A stretch of DNA of 64,000 nt from Paraspadella gotoi (Eukaryota > Chaetognatha), in contig CM119266.1 of NCBI GenBank assembly GCA_051294375.1, positions 20,438,780 through 20,502,779 on the forward strand, read 5' to 3'. How positions within the stretch are numbered: position 1 is the stretch's first letter; each line of letters opens with the position of its first letter. The notes below the pieces were generated by a model that had not been told where the DNA came from, made no database searches, and worked only from the letters and a program-made list of their open reading frames with translations. The position numbers and the translations under genes are program-made. Shown here in pieces: positions 25,008 through 36,473 of this stretch.

Positions 25008-25017
25008 GTCACGTGAC
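25008..25017. promoter_or_regulatory. second GTCACGTGAC palindrome
   Basis: Identical to the site at 24740-24749, 268 bp away. Confidence 0.4.
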
Positions 25018-25287
25018 CAAGATTCTCTCACCCGTGCTCTTCTCACCTTTCCCCATTCGTTTCACTAAATTCTAGATCCTATGGTTCCCTCCGGTGGACG
25101 AAAGACAAAAGCAAGTTCGCGAGATTTTTTTTTTTCGAGAACAAAGGAACAATGGAAGGAGGAGGAGGAGGAGGAGGAAGACGATAAAATGAGGTAGCGG
25201 GGCAGAATGAGAAAGAGTTTAGCGAAGAAGGAGAGGGAGCCGGTGAATGAATAAAGCTCAAAGAGGAGATAAAGAAAAGAAGGAATG

Positions 25288-25632
25288 NNNNNNNNNNNNN
25301 NNNNNNNNNNNNNNNNNNNNNNNNNNNNNNNNNNNNNNNNNNNNNNNNNNNNNNNNNNNNNNNNNNNNNNNNNNNNNNNNNNNNNNNNNNNNNNNNNNNN
25401 NNNNNNNNNNNNNNNNNNNNNNNNNNNNNNNNNNNNNNNNNNNNNNNNNNNNNNNNNNNNNNNNNNNNNNNNNNNNNNNNNNNNNNNNNNNNNNNNNNNN
25501 NNNNNNNNNNNNNNNNNNNNNNNNNNNNNNNNNNNNNNNNNNNNNNNNNNNNNNNNNNNNNNNNNNNNNNNNNNNNNNNNNNNNNNNNNNNNNNNNNNNN
25601 NNNNNNNNNNNNNNNNNNNNNNNNNNNNNNNN
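25288..25632. other. assembly gap, 345 N
   Basis: Run of N. By collinearity with arm 2 (37.57 to about 39.3 kb) the true missing length could be well over 1 kb. Confidence 0.99.
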
Positions 25633-25951
25633 TGAAAAGTGATATTTATTTTGACTTTAATTTGTTTTTAGTTGATCTTAATATTGTCAGAGTTTCGAAC
25701 CCAGTTTTTCTCTCTCATCTCATCTCACAGATCCATCGATGTTTTTTTTACTTTCTCTCTCTCATCCATTTTTCTTTTTTTTTTTCTCGTCGTTTGCGTC
25801 GTTTTGTTGACACTTTTTCCCTTCGTTCGCCAGATCCTCACCGGAATTGCTCTTTTGTTGCTTCGCGCTCAATGTTTTGTTTTTCTAATCACCCCCGCGC
25901 ACCTTTTGTCCGGCGCTCGGACCCGTCTCGCGTCCTCACCGCCTTCCGCGC

Positions 25952-25965
25952 GTTGCCATGGAAAC
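25952..25965. promoter_or_regulatory. RFX X-box palindrome
   Basis: GTTGCCATGGAAAC matches the palindromic X-box consensus GTTNCCATGGNAAC. It sits in a CpG-rich patch (about 25,840-26,020). The noisy arm counterpart near 39,565 reads TGCGCATGGAAGAC, so the site is degraded there, as expected of sequencing noise. A 73-codon frame starts at the ATG inside the motif but has no support as a gene. Confidence 0.4.
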
Positions 25966-26278
25966 CTTCGCCCTTTCTGGCAGCAGCCGCCGAGTCAGCC
26001 GCAGGCCGCGCCGGAAAAGTCTTGAGCCTTGTTTAAATTTTTCCATTGCCTCGCGGGAGACCCAGAGGTCATCAACTCTCAACCTTTCTCTATTTTTTCT
26101 CTTTTCTTTGCTCACTTCCTCTCGTTTCGAAGCTTCCTTTGTATTAAGTTGGAAGATAATACAAATTAAAACAACGTGAATATGTATAAAGTGGAACTAA
26201 CAAGAAAACAAAAGAGTAAAAAAAGGTACAAAATTCTGGGACGGAACATGAAGCGAATGCCAGACTGGAAGAGAGAGA

Positions 26279-26474
26279 NNNNNNNNNNNNNNNNNNNNNN
26301 NNNNNNNNNNNNNNNNNNNNNNNNNNNNNNNNNNNNNNNNNNNNNNNNNNNNNNNNNNNNNNNNNNNNNNNNNNNNNNNNNNNNNNNNNNNNNNNNNNNN
26401 NNNNNNNNNNNNNNNNNNNNNNNNNNNNNNNNNNNNNNNNNNNNNNNNNNNNNNNNNNNNNNNNNNNNNNNNNN
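26279..26474. other. assembly gap, 196 N, inside a GA tract
   Basis: GA repeats lie on both sides, so the missing sequence is probably a longer (GA)n. Confidence 0.99.
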
Positions 26475-26933
26475 AGAGAGAGAGAGAGAGAGAGAATTCA
26501 ATAAAGAATAAGAAAGAGGAAGCAGGTGAAAAAAGGAGCTAAAACTCAGGAAGAACCTCAGTGATTTAAGAGGAGATATAAAAATGGGAAAGATCGAGCG
26601 AAAGAAGATTTCGGGTGCAAAGTTTAGAGGAAAGCTTGATTAACACGTGGCATGAGCGAACTCAACGCGTACAGATGGGTGCACGAACGTCGCACGTACA
26701 CCTTTGGTTCGTACTAGCGGATTGCGAGTTGAAATTACGCTGAAAAAAACAAGAAAATACAAAAATCTTGAAAAGTAAAAGGTGTTTTGTGAAAGAAATC
26801 GCGAAGGAAAAGAGAGATTAACTAAAATGAATTAAAACTGGGAAAAAATAGTAGGAAAATAAACGCCACTTCAAAATTGACAGGCGAGAAAAGCGAGGAA
26901 CAAGCTTTCCTAGTTAAAAAAAGAGAGAAAAGA

Positions 26934-27234
26934 NNNNNNNNNNNNNNNNNNNNNNNNNNNNNNNNNNNNNNNNNNNNNNNNNNNNNNNNNNNNNNNNNNN
27001 NNNNNNNNNNNNNNNNNNNNNNNNNNNNNNNNNNNNNNNNNNNNNNNNNNNNNNNNNNNNNNNNNNNNNNNNNNNNNNNNNNNNNNNNNNNNNNNNNNNN
27101 NNNNNNNNNNNNNNNNNNNNNNNNNNNNNNNNNNNNNNNNNNNNNNNNNNNNNNNNNNNNNNNNNNNNNNNNNNNNNNNNNNNNNNNNNNNNNNNNNNNN
27201 NNNNNNNNNNNNNNNNNNNNNNNNNNNNNNNNNN
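26934..27234. other. assembly gap, 301 N
   Basis: Run of N. Corresponds to roughly 40.8-41.2 kb in arm 2. Confidence 0.99.
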
Positions 27235-28356
27235 AAAGTGAGTAAAAAAAAAGCCTTTTCCAGAGGGCCATGAGTTTATGGGGCAAGGAACGCAACGCAT
27301 TTTTTGCGAGCGCGGTTGTTTCAGGGGAAGAAAAGGGTGATATTCCCGAATTTCGCGAAAAAAAAAAAAACAAAAAAAGAAGTCGAAACAAGAGAACAAA
27401 AATTTTAGTGTTTGCGATCGAAAACACGAATTTTGAACCATGAAATTACTTTCCAAAGTATAAAAGTGCCCCTATAAAACTTTCCTTATCATGTATTTTG
27501 GTAAAAATGATAAAAATAATCATTTATAAAATTATCCATTCCCACCGCCTTCTGTTTAGCATTTTAGATATTATGAGTTTATCAATTATGATTTTCTAAC
27601 AGGAATGATATGTGATGTATAATTAGAAAACCAGGGCGGAGATTAATCTAACCTTATCTAACCTAAAAATAAAAAAATAGTGAAACAAGTAATTTAGCAA
27701 ATTTTTCATATGAACATTGAACAACCGAAAAGAAATAGCGAGAGAAATTCTTGACTTTTTTCTTTGTTTTTTATGTTTGTTTACATTTTTTTCCTCTTTT
27801 TTCTAACCCTTTTTTAGGCTGTGAGTCGACGGTAGAGGAACCGACGATAAACCATGGAAATGTCAGGGGTTAAAAGCAATCCCGGGGTGGAAGAAATTCG
27901 AAAGGGGGGGGTTAAAGGCATTCCAAAGGGGTGGGAATCATGGGGTGTGGGGAGTTAAAACCAGAAGGGTTGGACTTCAAGGCTTCGGGGACGATACATC
28001 AGAATTCCAGGTTGTTGACTACAGGTTTTTTTCCTTCGGTTTGGATCGTGTGCCCGAATTTGTGGCTCGAGGGTTTGGCGAGAAAGAGCGGGAGAAATAT
28101 TAACCGCTAGAGGGATTAAGGAATCGAGGAATCGTCTCGAGTTACGAGACACAATTTCGAGTAACCGAAAAAAAGCCTTTGACACTCAACGCCGTCGCCG
28201 GTGGCGAAAGAAAGAAAGAGGGAAAAGGTCGATATTGTACAATATCGCGATTCGGCCGGAAAAAATCCGCCGGAAGACCGGGAAAAGCCCTCTCCATCCC
28301 CCCCCCCAGTCAACCCGGCGGGGATTCTCGTGGGGAAAAGGGGCTGAGGGGAAGGG

Positions 28357-28400
28357 AGGAGGAGGAGGAGGAGGAGGAGGAGGCGGAGGAGGAGGAGGGG
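28357..28400. repeat. (GGA)n tract
   Basis: About 14 GGA units with one GGC. The arm counterpart near 42.70-42.75 kb is shorter and more interrupted. Confidence 0.85.
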
Positions 28401-28674
28401 AAGAGGAGAATTGAAACGGAAATCTAATAGAGAGGAACAGGTGAGGTATGAGGGGGCAGTGAAAGGTGCAGTGTGATTTAAACTGTGGCCGGTGATCTTG
28501 ATTAACTATACCAGATGCGGAATCATGCTGGGAAGGTAAGTAAAATCGAAAGAAAGTAAGTCAATTAAGCCGACAAAGTGGAATCCGCTTTCGCTGAACA
28601 GAAAAGAAATATGTTTGAATCCAACGCAGAACCAATCTCCACAACTGTCCTCGAATCGCCCCCTCTACACATAA

Positions 28675-28731
28675 GTCGTCGTCTTCGTCGTCGTCGTNNN
28701 NNNNNNNGTCGTCGTCGTCGTCGTCGTCCTC
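28675..28731. repeat. (GTC)n tract with a 10-N gap
   Basis: GTC/TCG units on both sides of ten N at 28698-28707. An open frame of about 200 codons crosses this and continues to 29183. Its downstream part (DATDAV, DAVVIVKDVVAFVTVF) comes from degenerate GACGCC/GTCGTT units, not from a recognisable domain. Confidence 0.9.
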
Positions 28732-29520
28732 GAGGTTGCGACGGAAACCATTTCCCGGTTTCTCTCTTTGCCTTTCCTGGTTTTCTTGCTTCGGGTTATA
28801 TTTCATCCCACGATTTCACCGTCGGCGTCTCGGCTGCCACCGACGCCACCGACGCCGTCTCAGACAAGAATGGCGCCAATCTCACTATTTTTATCGCCAC
28901 TGATGCCACCATTGCTCTCTCACTCAAGGATGTTGCCACTCCTGAAGCCACCGTCGGAATGAAGGATGCAAACGCCACCAAAGTTGAGACAGAGCTGAAA
29001 CCAAATTCTTTGGTCGCAGTGACGCCACTATTCCATCGCCCATTGTATTACCACTCTAGACACCGTCGTTGCCATCGTTGCGTGGCATCAAAGACGCCGT
29101 CCTTCGATGACGCCGTCGTTATCGTCAAAGACGTCGTTGCCTTCGTCACGGTTTTCTTCGGGCAAGAGAAAACCCCGAGATGAGGTTATTTTCATGCAAA
29201 TGGTATTTAGACCTATGGAGTTCACAATGGTCATTTCAAAGTGGTTCGTAGTCTTACTTTGGCCATGAAAAGTCATTCGCAAAACGCTCACGAGCGAATT
29301 TTTCACCATCATCGTCAAATCTACTGTAGAGCCACCGACAAAAACTTCTGAGTTGGAACCGTGCATCATTTTTAGCGTCAGCTTTACAATTTCTAATATT
29401 TTGGAGGCTTTTCTTTATTTATTAATTTTTACACTTTCCTGAATATCCAGGTTAAAAAAAGTTTATTTCCATTAGAGGTTATATAATTTTCCATGGCATT
29501 GGACTTTTCTTTTTTCGTGC

Positions 29521-29522
29521 TT

Positions 29523-29554
<32 letters not shown>

Positions 29555-29579
29555 NNNNNNNNNNNNNNNNNNNNNNNNN

Positions 29580-29649
<70 letters not shown>

Positions 29650-29660
29650 TAGGGGAGAGA
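29521..29660. repeat. (CT)n - 25 N - (GA)n inverted microsatellite
   Basis: A ~30-bp CT tract runs into exactly 25 N (29555-29579) and emerges as a ~75-bp GA tract with one AGAGAAG interruption. CT followed by GA is self-complementary, so the locus can fold into a hairpin, a plausible reason the gap could not be closed. Confidence 0.9.
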
Positions 29661-30839
29661 GAGAGATTCGACTTTTCAACGGACTTTCACGTGAAAGGTA
29701 AAGAATCGGGCGGTGAGTTCGCAAAAAATATCAATTCCATTTCGTGAAAGGAAAGAAAATAAACGCTGAAGAGAAAGAAAGAAAAAGAGAAGAAACATAC
29801 GAGAGAGAGAGAGGAGAGAGAAGAGAGAGAATAGAGAGGTCTCTCTCTCGTCCCGCGTTTCCGGTTTTTTTTCCGCATTTACCTTTTTTTCATCCTTCAC
29901 ACTCAAGAACCCTCGGGGGTCCGCCTTTCCCCTTCGAACGACGGAAGCGCGAGGCATAGATAATGAATAAATAAATAATATTAATAAATAAAGAAGGGAA
30001 ATGGAGAGAGAGAGAGAGAGAAAAAAATAAGAAAGAAAGGATGAAAATCCATCGAGAGAGAAAGATGAAAAAAATGATATTCTCGTCGCGAGATTCATCA
30101 CAAGTCATTCCTCAGATTCGTTTCCTTGACTTGAGGATTCGGTGGCGTCGTGGACAAGGATCTCGACAATCTAAAAATAGAAAAGTTATGTTCGACGATG
30201 GGCGACGGGCTCCGGGGGGGGGGAGGGAGGAGTTGGAAAAAGAAAAACTCGTTCATTAAATACCACATCTTTAAGATTAGCTAAAACTAATAGAAGCGGC
30301 TTCCTCATCTGCTCGCTCACCGTTTGACGTGTTTTGACAAGGTCCAGGATTCCGTCTTACGGATTCTGGATTCCTAAACTCTCCGTTATATCTAGGTTAT
30401 ATCTAGGTTATATCCTGAGAAGACGCCCAGGAAACTCCGGCGTGGAAATTTCGCAGAAGGAGATAAACCCTCCGGCGCCTCTCTTAGGATCTCTTCGTCT
30501 CGCTTCCGGCTTTTAACCGGGACTTCCTCCGGCATTTCTCTCGGCTTCTTTCCGGCGTCGGGGTCAAGCTCCCGGTTTCCTCGAACCCGAAATCCTAACG
30601 AGGCCTCGCGATGAGAGAGAGAGCGAGCCCGGGCCCTCGCCGGAAAATGAGAGAGAAGAGGAAATTAAGAGAGAGAAGAGAGAGATAATCTAGAGAGAGA
30701 GAGAGAGAGAGAGAGAGATCGGAAGGGGAGGGAGAGAATGAAAAGGATGGGCGACGATTTTTAAAAAGACTCTTCCACTGATTTCGGGGGCAAATCAAGT
30801 CGAGCGGGGGGGGGGGGAAAGCAATCAGTTGGGTAGCAA

Positions 30840-31165
30840 GGCAGTTTCGGGGTCCCCAAGAAGGAGAGGAGGGAAATTGAGGACTGGGGGGGTAAGAGTG
30901 AATATGGCTTCTGGCTTAAAACCATGAATCGAGAGGGAAGGAAAAAGTGATGGGACGAGAAAAAAGGTGGAGCGGAGACGCTTTGCGCTGCAAGATCCTA
31001 TCATTACGTACTATGAGGCAGGCGTTATCCAGACGAGACAGAGGAGATAAATCCGTCTGCGCGACAATACGGATGGAGCGGGGGGAAAAAAAGGAAAGAG
31101 GAAAAGTAATCTGCGGGTTTCTCGTTCTAAGGAGGAAAAAAAAAAATTAAACTTCTTCTTTCTCT

Positions 31166-31209
<44 letters not shown>

Positions 31210-31395
31210 ACCCCCTCCATGGCCGTTCTCCATGGAATGGGTGTCGCCCTAATGGTGGTCAAAAACTCTTCCTTCGGATTGAAGAGAGATTAGCTTTCAT
31301 TCTTGTGGGGGCGAAAGTATTATGCCAATAGACGTACGGAGGGCGAAAGGCCGCGGGGAGGTCTCGCCCCAAGAAGACTCAATTTGGGATTAAAT
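30840..31395 (+). repeat. direct repeat with 35.63-36.11 kb, copy 1
   Basis: Shares with 35633-36115 the landmarks GCAGTTTSGGG, AAAACCATGAA, GGGACGAGAAAA, then CTCTTCCTTCGGATTGAAG and GTACGGAGGGCGAA. It contains a (CT)n at 31155-31206 where the other copy has a 242-N gap. Copy 1 has extra bases, so it looks like the read version of the cleaner copy 2. Confidence 0.8.
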
Positions 31396-33165
31396 GAAAA
31401 TGGATAATTTTTTTATATTTGGTATTACCAATTTCATTTCATTGATACAACGTAAGAATTATGTTTCCCGATGAGGCGAAGTGGTTACACGTTACAATTT
31501 TCATCTTTCAATCGTATGTCTGGAACCCTCAAATATTTAAACTATCGATATGTGGTGGGGAAGGTGACGACCAAATTGTGCGCCGTCTGCATGTCCGCGG
31601 CACTATGGATATTTGCTAACATTTAAGCCCTTAGGCGTCGAGATGCCAGTAGTAGACAGATAATTCAATTATTTCATTAAGGAATTTTCAAGTCAAAACT
31701 TCGAGCTGGACTATGGGAAGATCGTGTCTTATATTTTTTACCCGCATATCACAAGTTTTCAAAATTGATACTCTCAAATTTTGACTTTTCTATAATTATA
31801 AGATAAACGAAACTGGCTTGACTGGAAATATTCAATATGGGAAAAAAAAGAAGTGTAATAATGATTATTTAATTTATTACATACAGTATTAATAATTTTT
31901 AGACAAAGCCCCCCCACTAAGCGTGTGAGAGAAACATATATATCAAAGGCTAATTTCCTTTCCGGACAATCAACTAAGCTATCGATTGGCACTCATGTTT
32001 CCCCGAAGTTTGATGCGAACAATTCCAGTGCGGGATAGGCTCGTTCTGGGCCGCCCTACGTTGTGTATAGGATTTTTGTGAAAGTCGATTGGGCGAAAAG
32101 ACTGTTTTAAGATTGCGGGTACAATCGCGAACAGACGCCGATGAGGATCGGTATGCTCGTTACGATGATCAACAAATTAATATGATAATTGTGTGTTGCT
32201 TGTGTTATCACAGACTCTATTAGCTATTGTATAATGTTGACTAATATACAGAAAATTCGCGATTGTAAAAAAAATTTAATAATTATCATATTCATTGTAC
32301 ACTCGAAAAAATAACAAAGCTTGTTCCAAGGTCGCTTCTTGTAACGATAAATTGTATCCGCTGGCAAGGAACCACGCCCTATGTCCATTTTTGGGAACTG
32401 TGTTCAAAAAATAAAATATATATATGTGAATTCTTTTGACAGAATACTTTTTTTTTGTGCATTTTGTTTACACACACGGACGAATGATAATACAATAAGA
32501 AGTTTAGCCTTTAACTTCTTTAACTCGTTAAAAATTTTAATCGATGTTACCTATCGGACCACAAGGAAAAAAAGACCTCCGAAAAATCAATTCTTAAAAA
32601 CTACCTACTCCTTACTATTTACTTTCTTCAATAGTTTATCTAAAGCATACCACAGACCAGAGCAATGATATTTTTATTATATTTACTATTAATTCCAATC
32701 AAAGGGGGTCTTCTTCATATGCTTAATTTTCTCTATATTTATATTCTTTGTCAAACGCCTACTACATCGTGACGAAACTAAAATATTCGTGAGTGCGTGT
32801 GATTTTTTAAAGAAGATGATTTAATATTTTTTTTGTTGAACTTTATTTGTGCCACTAACGGCAAATTTCCGCTCGAATCGAATTGAAAAAAATAACTAAA
32901 AAAAAGAAATAAAAAAATCCTTAGGTTGATGAGACGGAAAGCAAAAGAAAATTCTCGGAGGGGAGATCGAAGTCGAGCGACGACGGGGATCGAAAAAAAC
33001 ATCCACCGTCGTCTAAATGGATCCCCGGGTTACCAGATGTGAAAGTCCCAAAACCGCACCCACTCGCACGATCCATGCTTCGATATGAGGACAAGAAGGA
33101 ATAAATTGAAGCAGTAAATAAAAAATGCCTCCTCTACCTCTAAAAACGGAAAAAACGAGGCCGCG
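31396..33165. other. unique AT-rich DNA
   Basis: AT-rich with short poly-A and poly-T runs. I find no tandem repeat of note, no splice-bounded exon and no RNA gene. Frames of 60-95 codons occur at the rate expected for chance. Confidence 0.55.
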
Positions 33166-34534
33166 TGTTAAAAAGGCGTCCGTGCTATTCCCCTTTTCGC
33201 TTTTCCCGCCGCGAGTCTCTCTCCTTTTCTTACGCCTCTACCGCCCACTCGCCGCCTGCTCCTTTCGCTTCGTGGGGGCTACACATGAGCGATAAGTGAT
33301 TCTGACGTCGCCTGCTCGAGACCGGAAGGGTCGCATCTTCCAGGCCGTTCTAGAACGCGCAGAACTCCTCTATTCGTGGCGAGTCGCGTCAACGTCATCG
33401 TGGGTTCCGCTGGCATTCCGCAAGCGTCGTCGAGGGGGCGGTTGGGGTGCTTCTCATCGCCGTCAAAGGAGGCGCGATAAATTTAACGCGGCGAGCAGCC
33501 ACAGCAGCAGTCGTCAACGACTCCGACGCGAACCAGACGGCGGTCGGGCGTCGTGCGAACCGATTGTGCAAATTCGCGGGCGCATCCGTTCGCTACCAAC
33601 CTCATCATCGGCGTCACTTTCGTCGAACCGCCAGCAGATAAAAAGGGAGGGAGCGGACAACGTCGGAAAAGCGAAACCAACAACGACGGACGACGAACCC
33701 TCGTTTATCTTATCCCCGTCGGCGGCGAGAGCGCATGTTCTCGACGAGATCCCGCGCACGACTCTGGCTTCGACTCGGGCGCCCTCTCCGCCACCAGCCG
33801 CCGATTCGCGGACCTTATCTCCAGTGCCCGATGTTTCGCCGCGCCCTCTTACCCGGTCGCGGAGTTTCTCGGATCCACTTTGTCCGACCCTACTTAACGC
33901 GGTCGGATGTCGAACCCGTTTGTATCCCGTAATTCGCGGTGCACTAATATCGCTGAGGCTTCGTCGCCGTCGATAAGGAGAGGCGAGGATTAACTACAGG
34001 TTTCCCTATGATCTCTTTTGATGTCTTTGTTGTTGTCCCCGGGCGTGAATTAATTATATATGTATATATATAATGCGTGAGAGCCCCTTTATTAACAGTG
34101 ATATTAATTAGTGATTCTAATATCTTCCACCAGATTCCGGCCACAGCCCTTAGAAGCCCAAGCATGCGACTTCACTGTCACGACTCGACGAAGACTCCAC
34201 GGGCAGTTTTTACTCCCTTACCGGGCAAGTCGCACATCCTGCCGCCGCCGGCCAGGGATGATTCGGCACACGAAGCAACGCTTCGCCGGGAGATCGTCTC
34301 GCTGGCCATTCACTCGACACCGACGCGGCTGCTGCAGCCACGGACGGCGCTAGACCGCGCCCTCCCCATCACTTTGACTCTCTCACGTTCGCGGTTCACG
34401 TGGCGCCGACCGATAGGCGGCGCAAGTGGCGCTACGCACTTATCGTTTACCATTGTATTTGACCCGTTTGTCACGATGCCGAAGTGGAGACCGCGACATT
34501 AAGAGAGATCGTGGGGCTGGATGAGGAACGTGAG
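33166..34534. other. CpG-rich island, possible 5' exon or promoter
   Basis: CG dinucleotides are dense from about 33,170 to 34,500, unlike the AT-rich DNA on both sides, and long frames are open on both strands as expected in GC-rich DNA. A strong splice-donor-like sequence GAG|GTAAGT occurs at 34535. The frame ending in it is open from 34463 and ends with ETATLREIVGLDEERE, which has no start codon and no family I recognise. The island could hold a 5' exon, but nothing identifies the gene. Confidence 0.35.
33296..33976 (+). other. 226-codon open frame, unrecognised, weak coding candidate
   Basis: The longest frame in the window free of N and simple repeats. The N-terminal half is basic (RKRRRGGG, RRQRRRD). 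The C-terminal half is Ser/Pro-rich with a 14-3-3-like motif (LTRSRSFSDP) and PSPPPAADSRTLSPVPDVS. That is what a disordered regulatory segment could look like, but CpG-rich DNA gives similar frames by chance, and other long frames overlap it on both strands. Confidence 0.15.
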
Positions 34535-34540
34535 GTAAGT

Positions 34541-35607
34541 CGGCGAGAATGAAGTAATTTTGCATTCCTGGAGATCAATGCCCTCTGGATGCCTATGGGA
34601 AAACGAAAGAGCAAGGTTTTCTTTAAGGACCAAGTGAACACGGGGGGGGTAAAAGCTTAGAAAACCATAAGCGCTCTTGGAACCTTTTAACTTAAGCTGG
34701 TTCTGGAACCATATAATTTATTTTTTATAAATCATGTAGGGAAATAGGTTGAAAAATCCGATAAAATCTGGAAGCTTAATTTTCCTCTTAAAAAATCCGG
34801 TAAGGAAGAATAATCTTTTCTTCAGAGTTTAAAATTTTTTTTCTCTAAAAAAAGGGAGGTAAGATCTAATTTTAAAAAAGAGATTTATCAGCTCCTGATC
34901 TCTTCTAGATTCCTCCATAAATTTTTTAAATTATGTCAGAACGTTTTTTCTCTTTTTTTCCATATTTTTTGACACGCTAAACGTTTTCCTCTGATTACAC
35001 AACAATTTCATTGAAAAAATAAAAAAATAATAGTACCAATAGTTAGTTGTTATGGTCTCGTAATAGGATGGAAAAAAAAAAACCTCGTTTTAAATATTCG
35101 ATCGGGAAGTGGGATGGTAACTTAACTTTTTACCTAAGGGCATCCTCCACGCCAATCGTTTCTCTCATAATAATATTTTTATTATCTTGAAATACATCTT
35201 GAAAGGAAAAGAGAAAAGTCAGAATGCAGTTGCAGAAAGGGTACAGATAATCTGGACATACTGACATGATATCATGACCTCTTTATGTCTTGTGAAATGG
35301 GGGCAGTAAAGAAAACCTAAAAATTTCGATCATTAAGTCAGTCAATGAAGCCCGTTCCAATGGGCTATTTCCGCGAAATTTTTTTTCTTAATTAAAAATT
35401 GGGATGATAGTTAATTAGAATTAAATTCCTTGTATAAAGGTTATTATATTTAAAAGAAAAAATATCAATACAGATAAACACATATGATGTCATTGCTTAC
35501 GTTCAAATAATGTTGCCAGCTAGTAATTTTATTACAGATTTATCTTTACTATAAACAAGCCATCTTTTCGATGTCAACAGCTTTTCGCTTTGCTTTGTTA
35601 GCAACTG
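34541..35607. other. unique AT-rich DNA
   Basis: AT-rich after the donor-like site at 34535; it could be intron if that site is used. Nothing else recognised. Ends at a 25-N gap. Confidence 0.5.
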
Positions 35608-35632
35608 NNNNNNNNNNNNNNNNNNNNNNNNN
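35608..35632. other. assembly gap, exactly 25 N
   Basis: The sequence immediately right of this gap also appears, with extra bases, at 30.84 kb. Confidence 0.99.
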
Positions 35633-36115
35633 AGCAGTTTGGGGTCAAGAAGATTGAGACTTGGGGTAATGAGATGGGCTTCAGTAAAACCATGAACGAG
35701 AGGGAGAAAAGTGAAGGGGACGAGAAAAGGGAGAGAGCGNNNNNNNNNNNNNNNNNNNNNNNNNNNNNNNNNNNNNNNNNNNNNNNNNNNNNNNNNNNNN
35801 NNNNNNNNNNNNNNNNNNNNNNNNNNNNNNNNNNNNNNNNNNNNNNNNNNNNNNNNNNNNNNNNNNNNNNNNNNNNNNNNNNNNNNNNNNNNNNNNNNNN
35901 NNNNNNNNNNNNNNNNNNNNNNNNNNNNNNNNNNNNNNNNNNNNNNNNNNNNNNNNNNNNNNNNNNNNNNNNNNNNNNNNNGATGGGTGGTCGCCTAATG
36001 GGTCAAACTCTTCCTTCGGATTGAAGAGAGATTAGCTTCTTCTTGTTGGGGGCGAAGTTATGCCAATAGCGTACGGAGGGCGAAGGCCGCGGGAGGTCGC
36101 CCAAGACTCGGGATT
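35633..36115 (+). repeat. direct repeat with 30.84-31.40 kb, copy 2
   Basis: Cleaner version of the unit. It includes a 242-N gap at 35740-35981 where copy 1 has a (CT)n. Confidence 0.8.
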
Positions 36116-36473
36116 AGGTCGGGGGAAGGCCCGAGTCGAGGGGCGCGAGAGGAATAATGTAAATTGTAACCAATTGGGTAAATTTACAACGAGGCCCCTC
36201 TCGTGGCACCAGAGGTCAGGGGTTGAGAATGAGAACCGATTCGATTGTAAGCTCGTACGAAACGTTAAAAAAAAAATGGCGCTGGAATTGTCATCAAAAA
36301 TGCGTTTAAACTGTATGAACATAACTGTACTAAGCATGAAAGTAGTGTAATAGCTTTGAAGCTCGGAAGGGGTGTGGCCTAGGGAACGAGATGGTCTAGA
36401 GAATTGACATCGTTTAAACTCTATTCCGCTCTCCATAGCGCAAACATTCTTTCATGAGAGAGAGAGAGAGAGA
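36116..36473 (+). other. non-genic sequence leading to the right arm
   Basis: Continues from the direct repeat and ends in a short (GA)n at 36456-36473, against which arm 2 begins. A noisy same-orientation copy, including GTCAGGGGT, GAAGCTCGGAAGG and CTCTCCATA.GCGCAAACATTC, occurs at about 47,440-47,815. Confidence 0.7.

Larger units (their letters stand above)
24829..30600 (+). repeat. shorter collinear version of the right arm
   Basis: Matches arm 2 in the same orientation at successive anchors: 24829-24960 with 36478-36645, 25225-25280 with 37517-37572, 26655-26760 with 40623-40745, 27235-27680 with 41229-41715, 29080-29270 with 43845-44050, and 30417-30525 with 45512-45621 (about 95% identical by eye at the last). 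The arm has extra bases almost throughout. Four N runs and a 25-N gap interrupt this version. I read it as the short-read contig of the locus that the arms represent as raw read, but a diverged paralogue is the alternative. Confidence 0.8.

Noticed and set aside
28735-28760. A further X-box-like sequence, GTTGCGACGGAAAC.
   Set aside because: The sixth position is G where a pyrimidine is required. The site at 50834 also misses at one position, so neither was counted.
28578-29183. A ~200-codon frame with DATDAV and DAVVIVKDVVAFVTVF.
   Set aside because: It crosses a 10-N gap in a (GTC)n tract and the rest is degenerate GACGCC/GTCGTT sequence. The arm version breaks it repeatedly.
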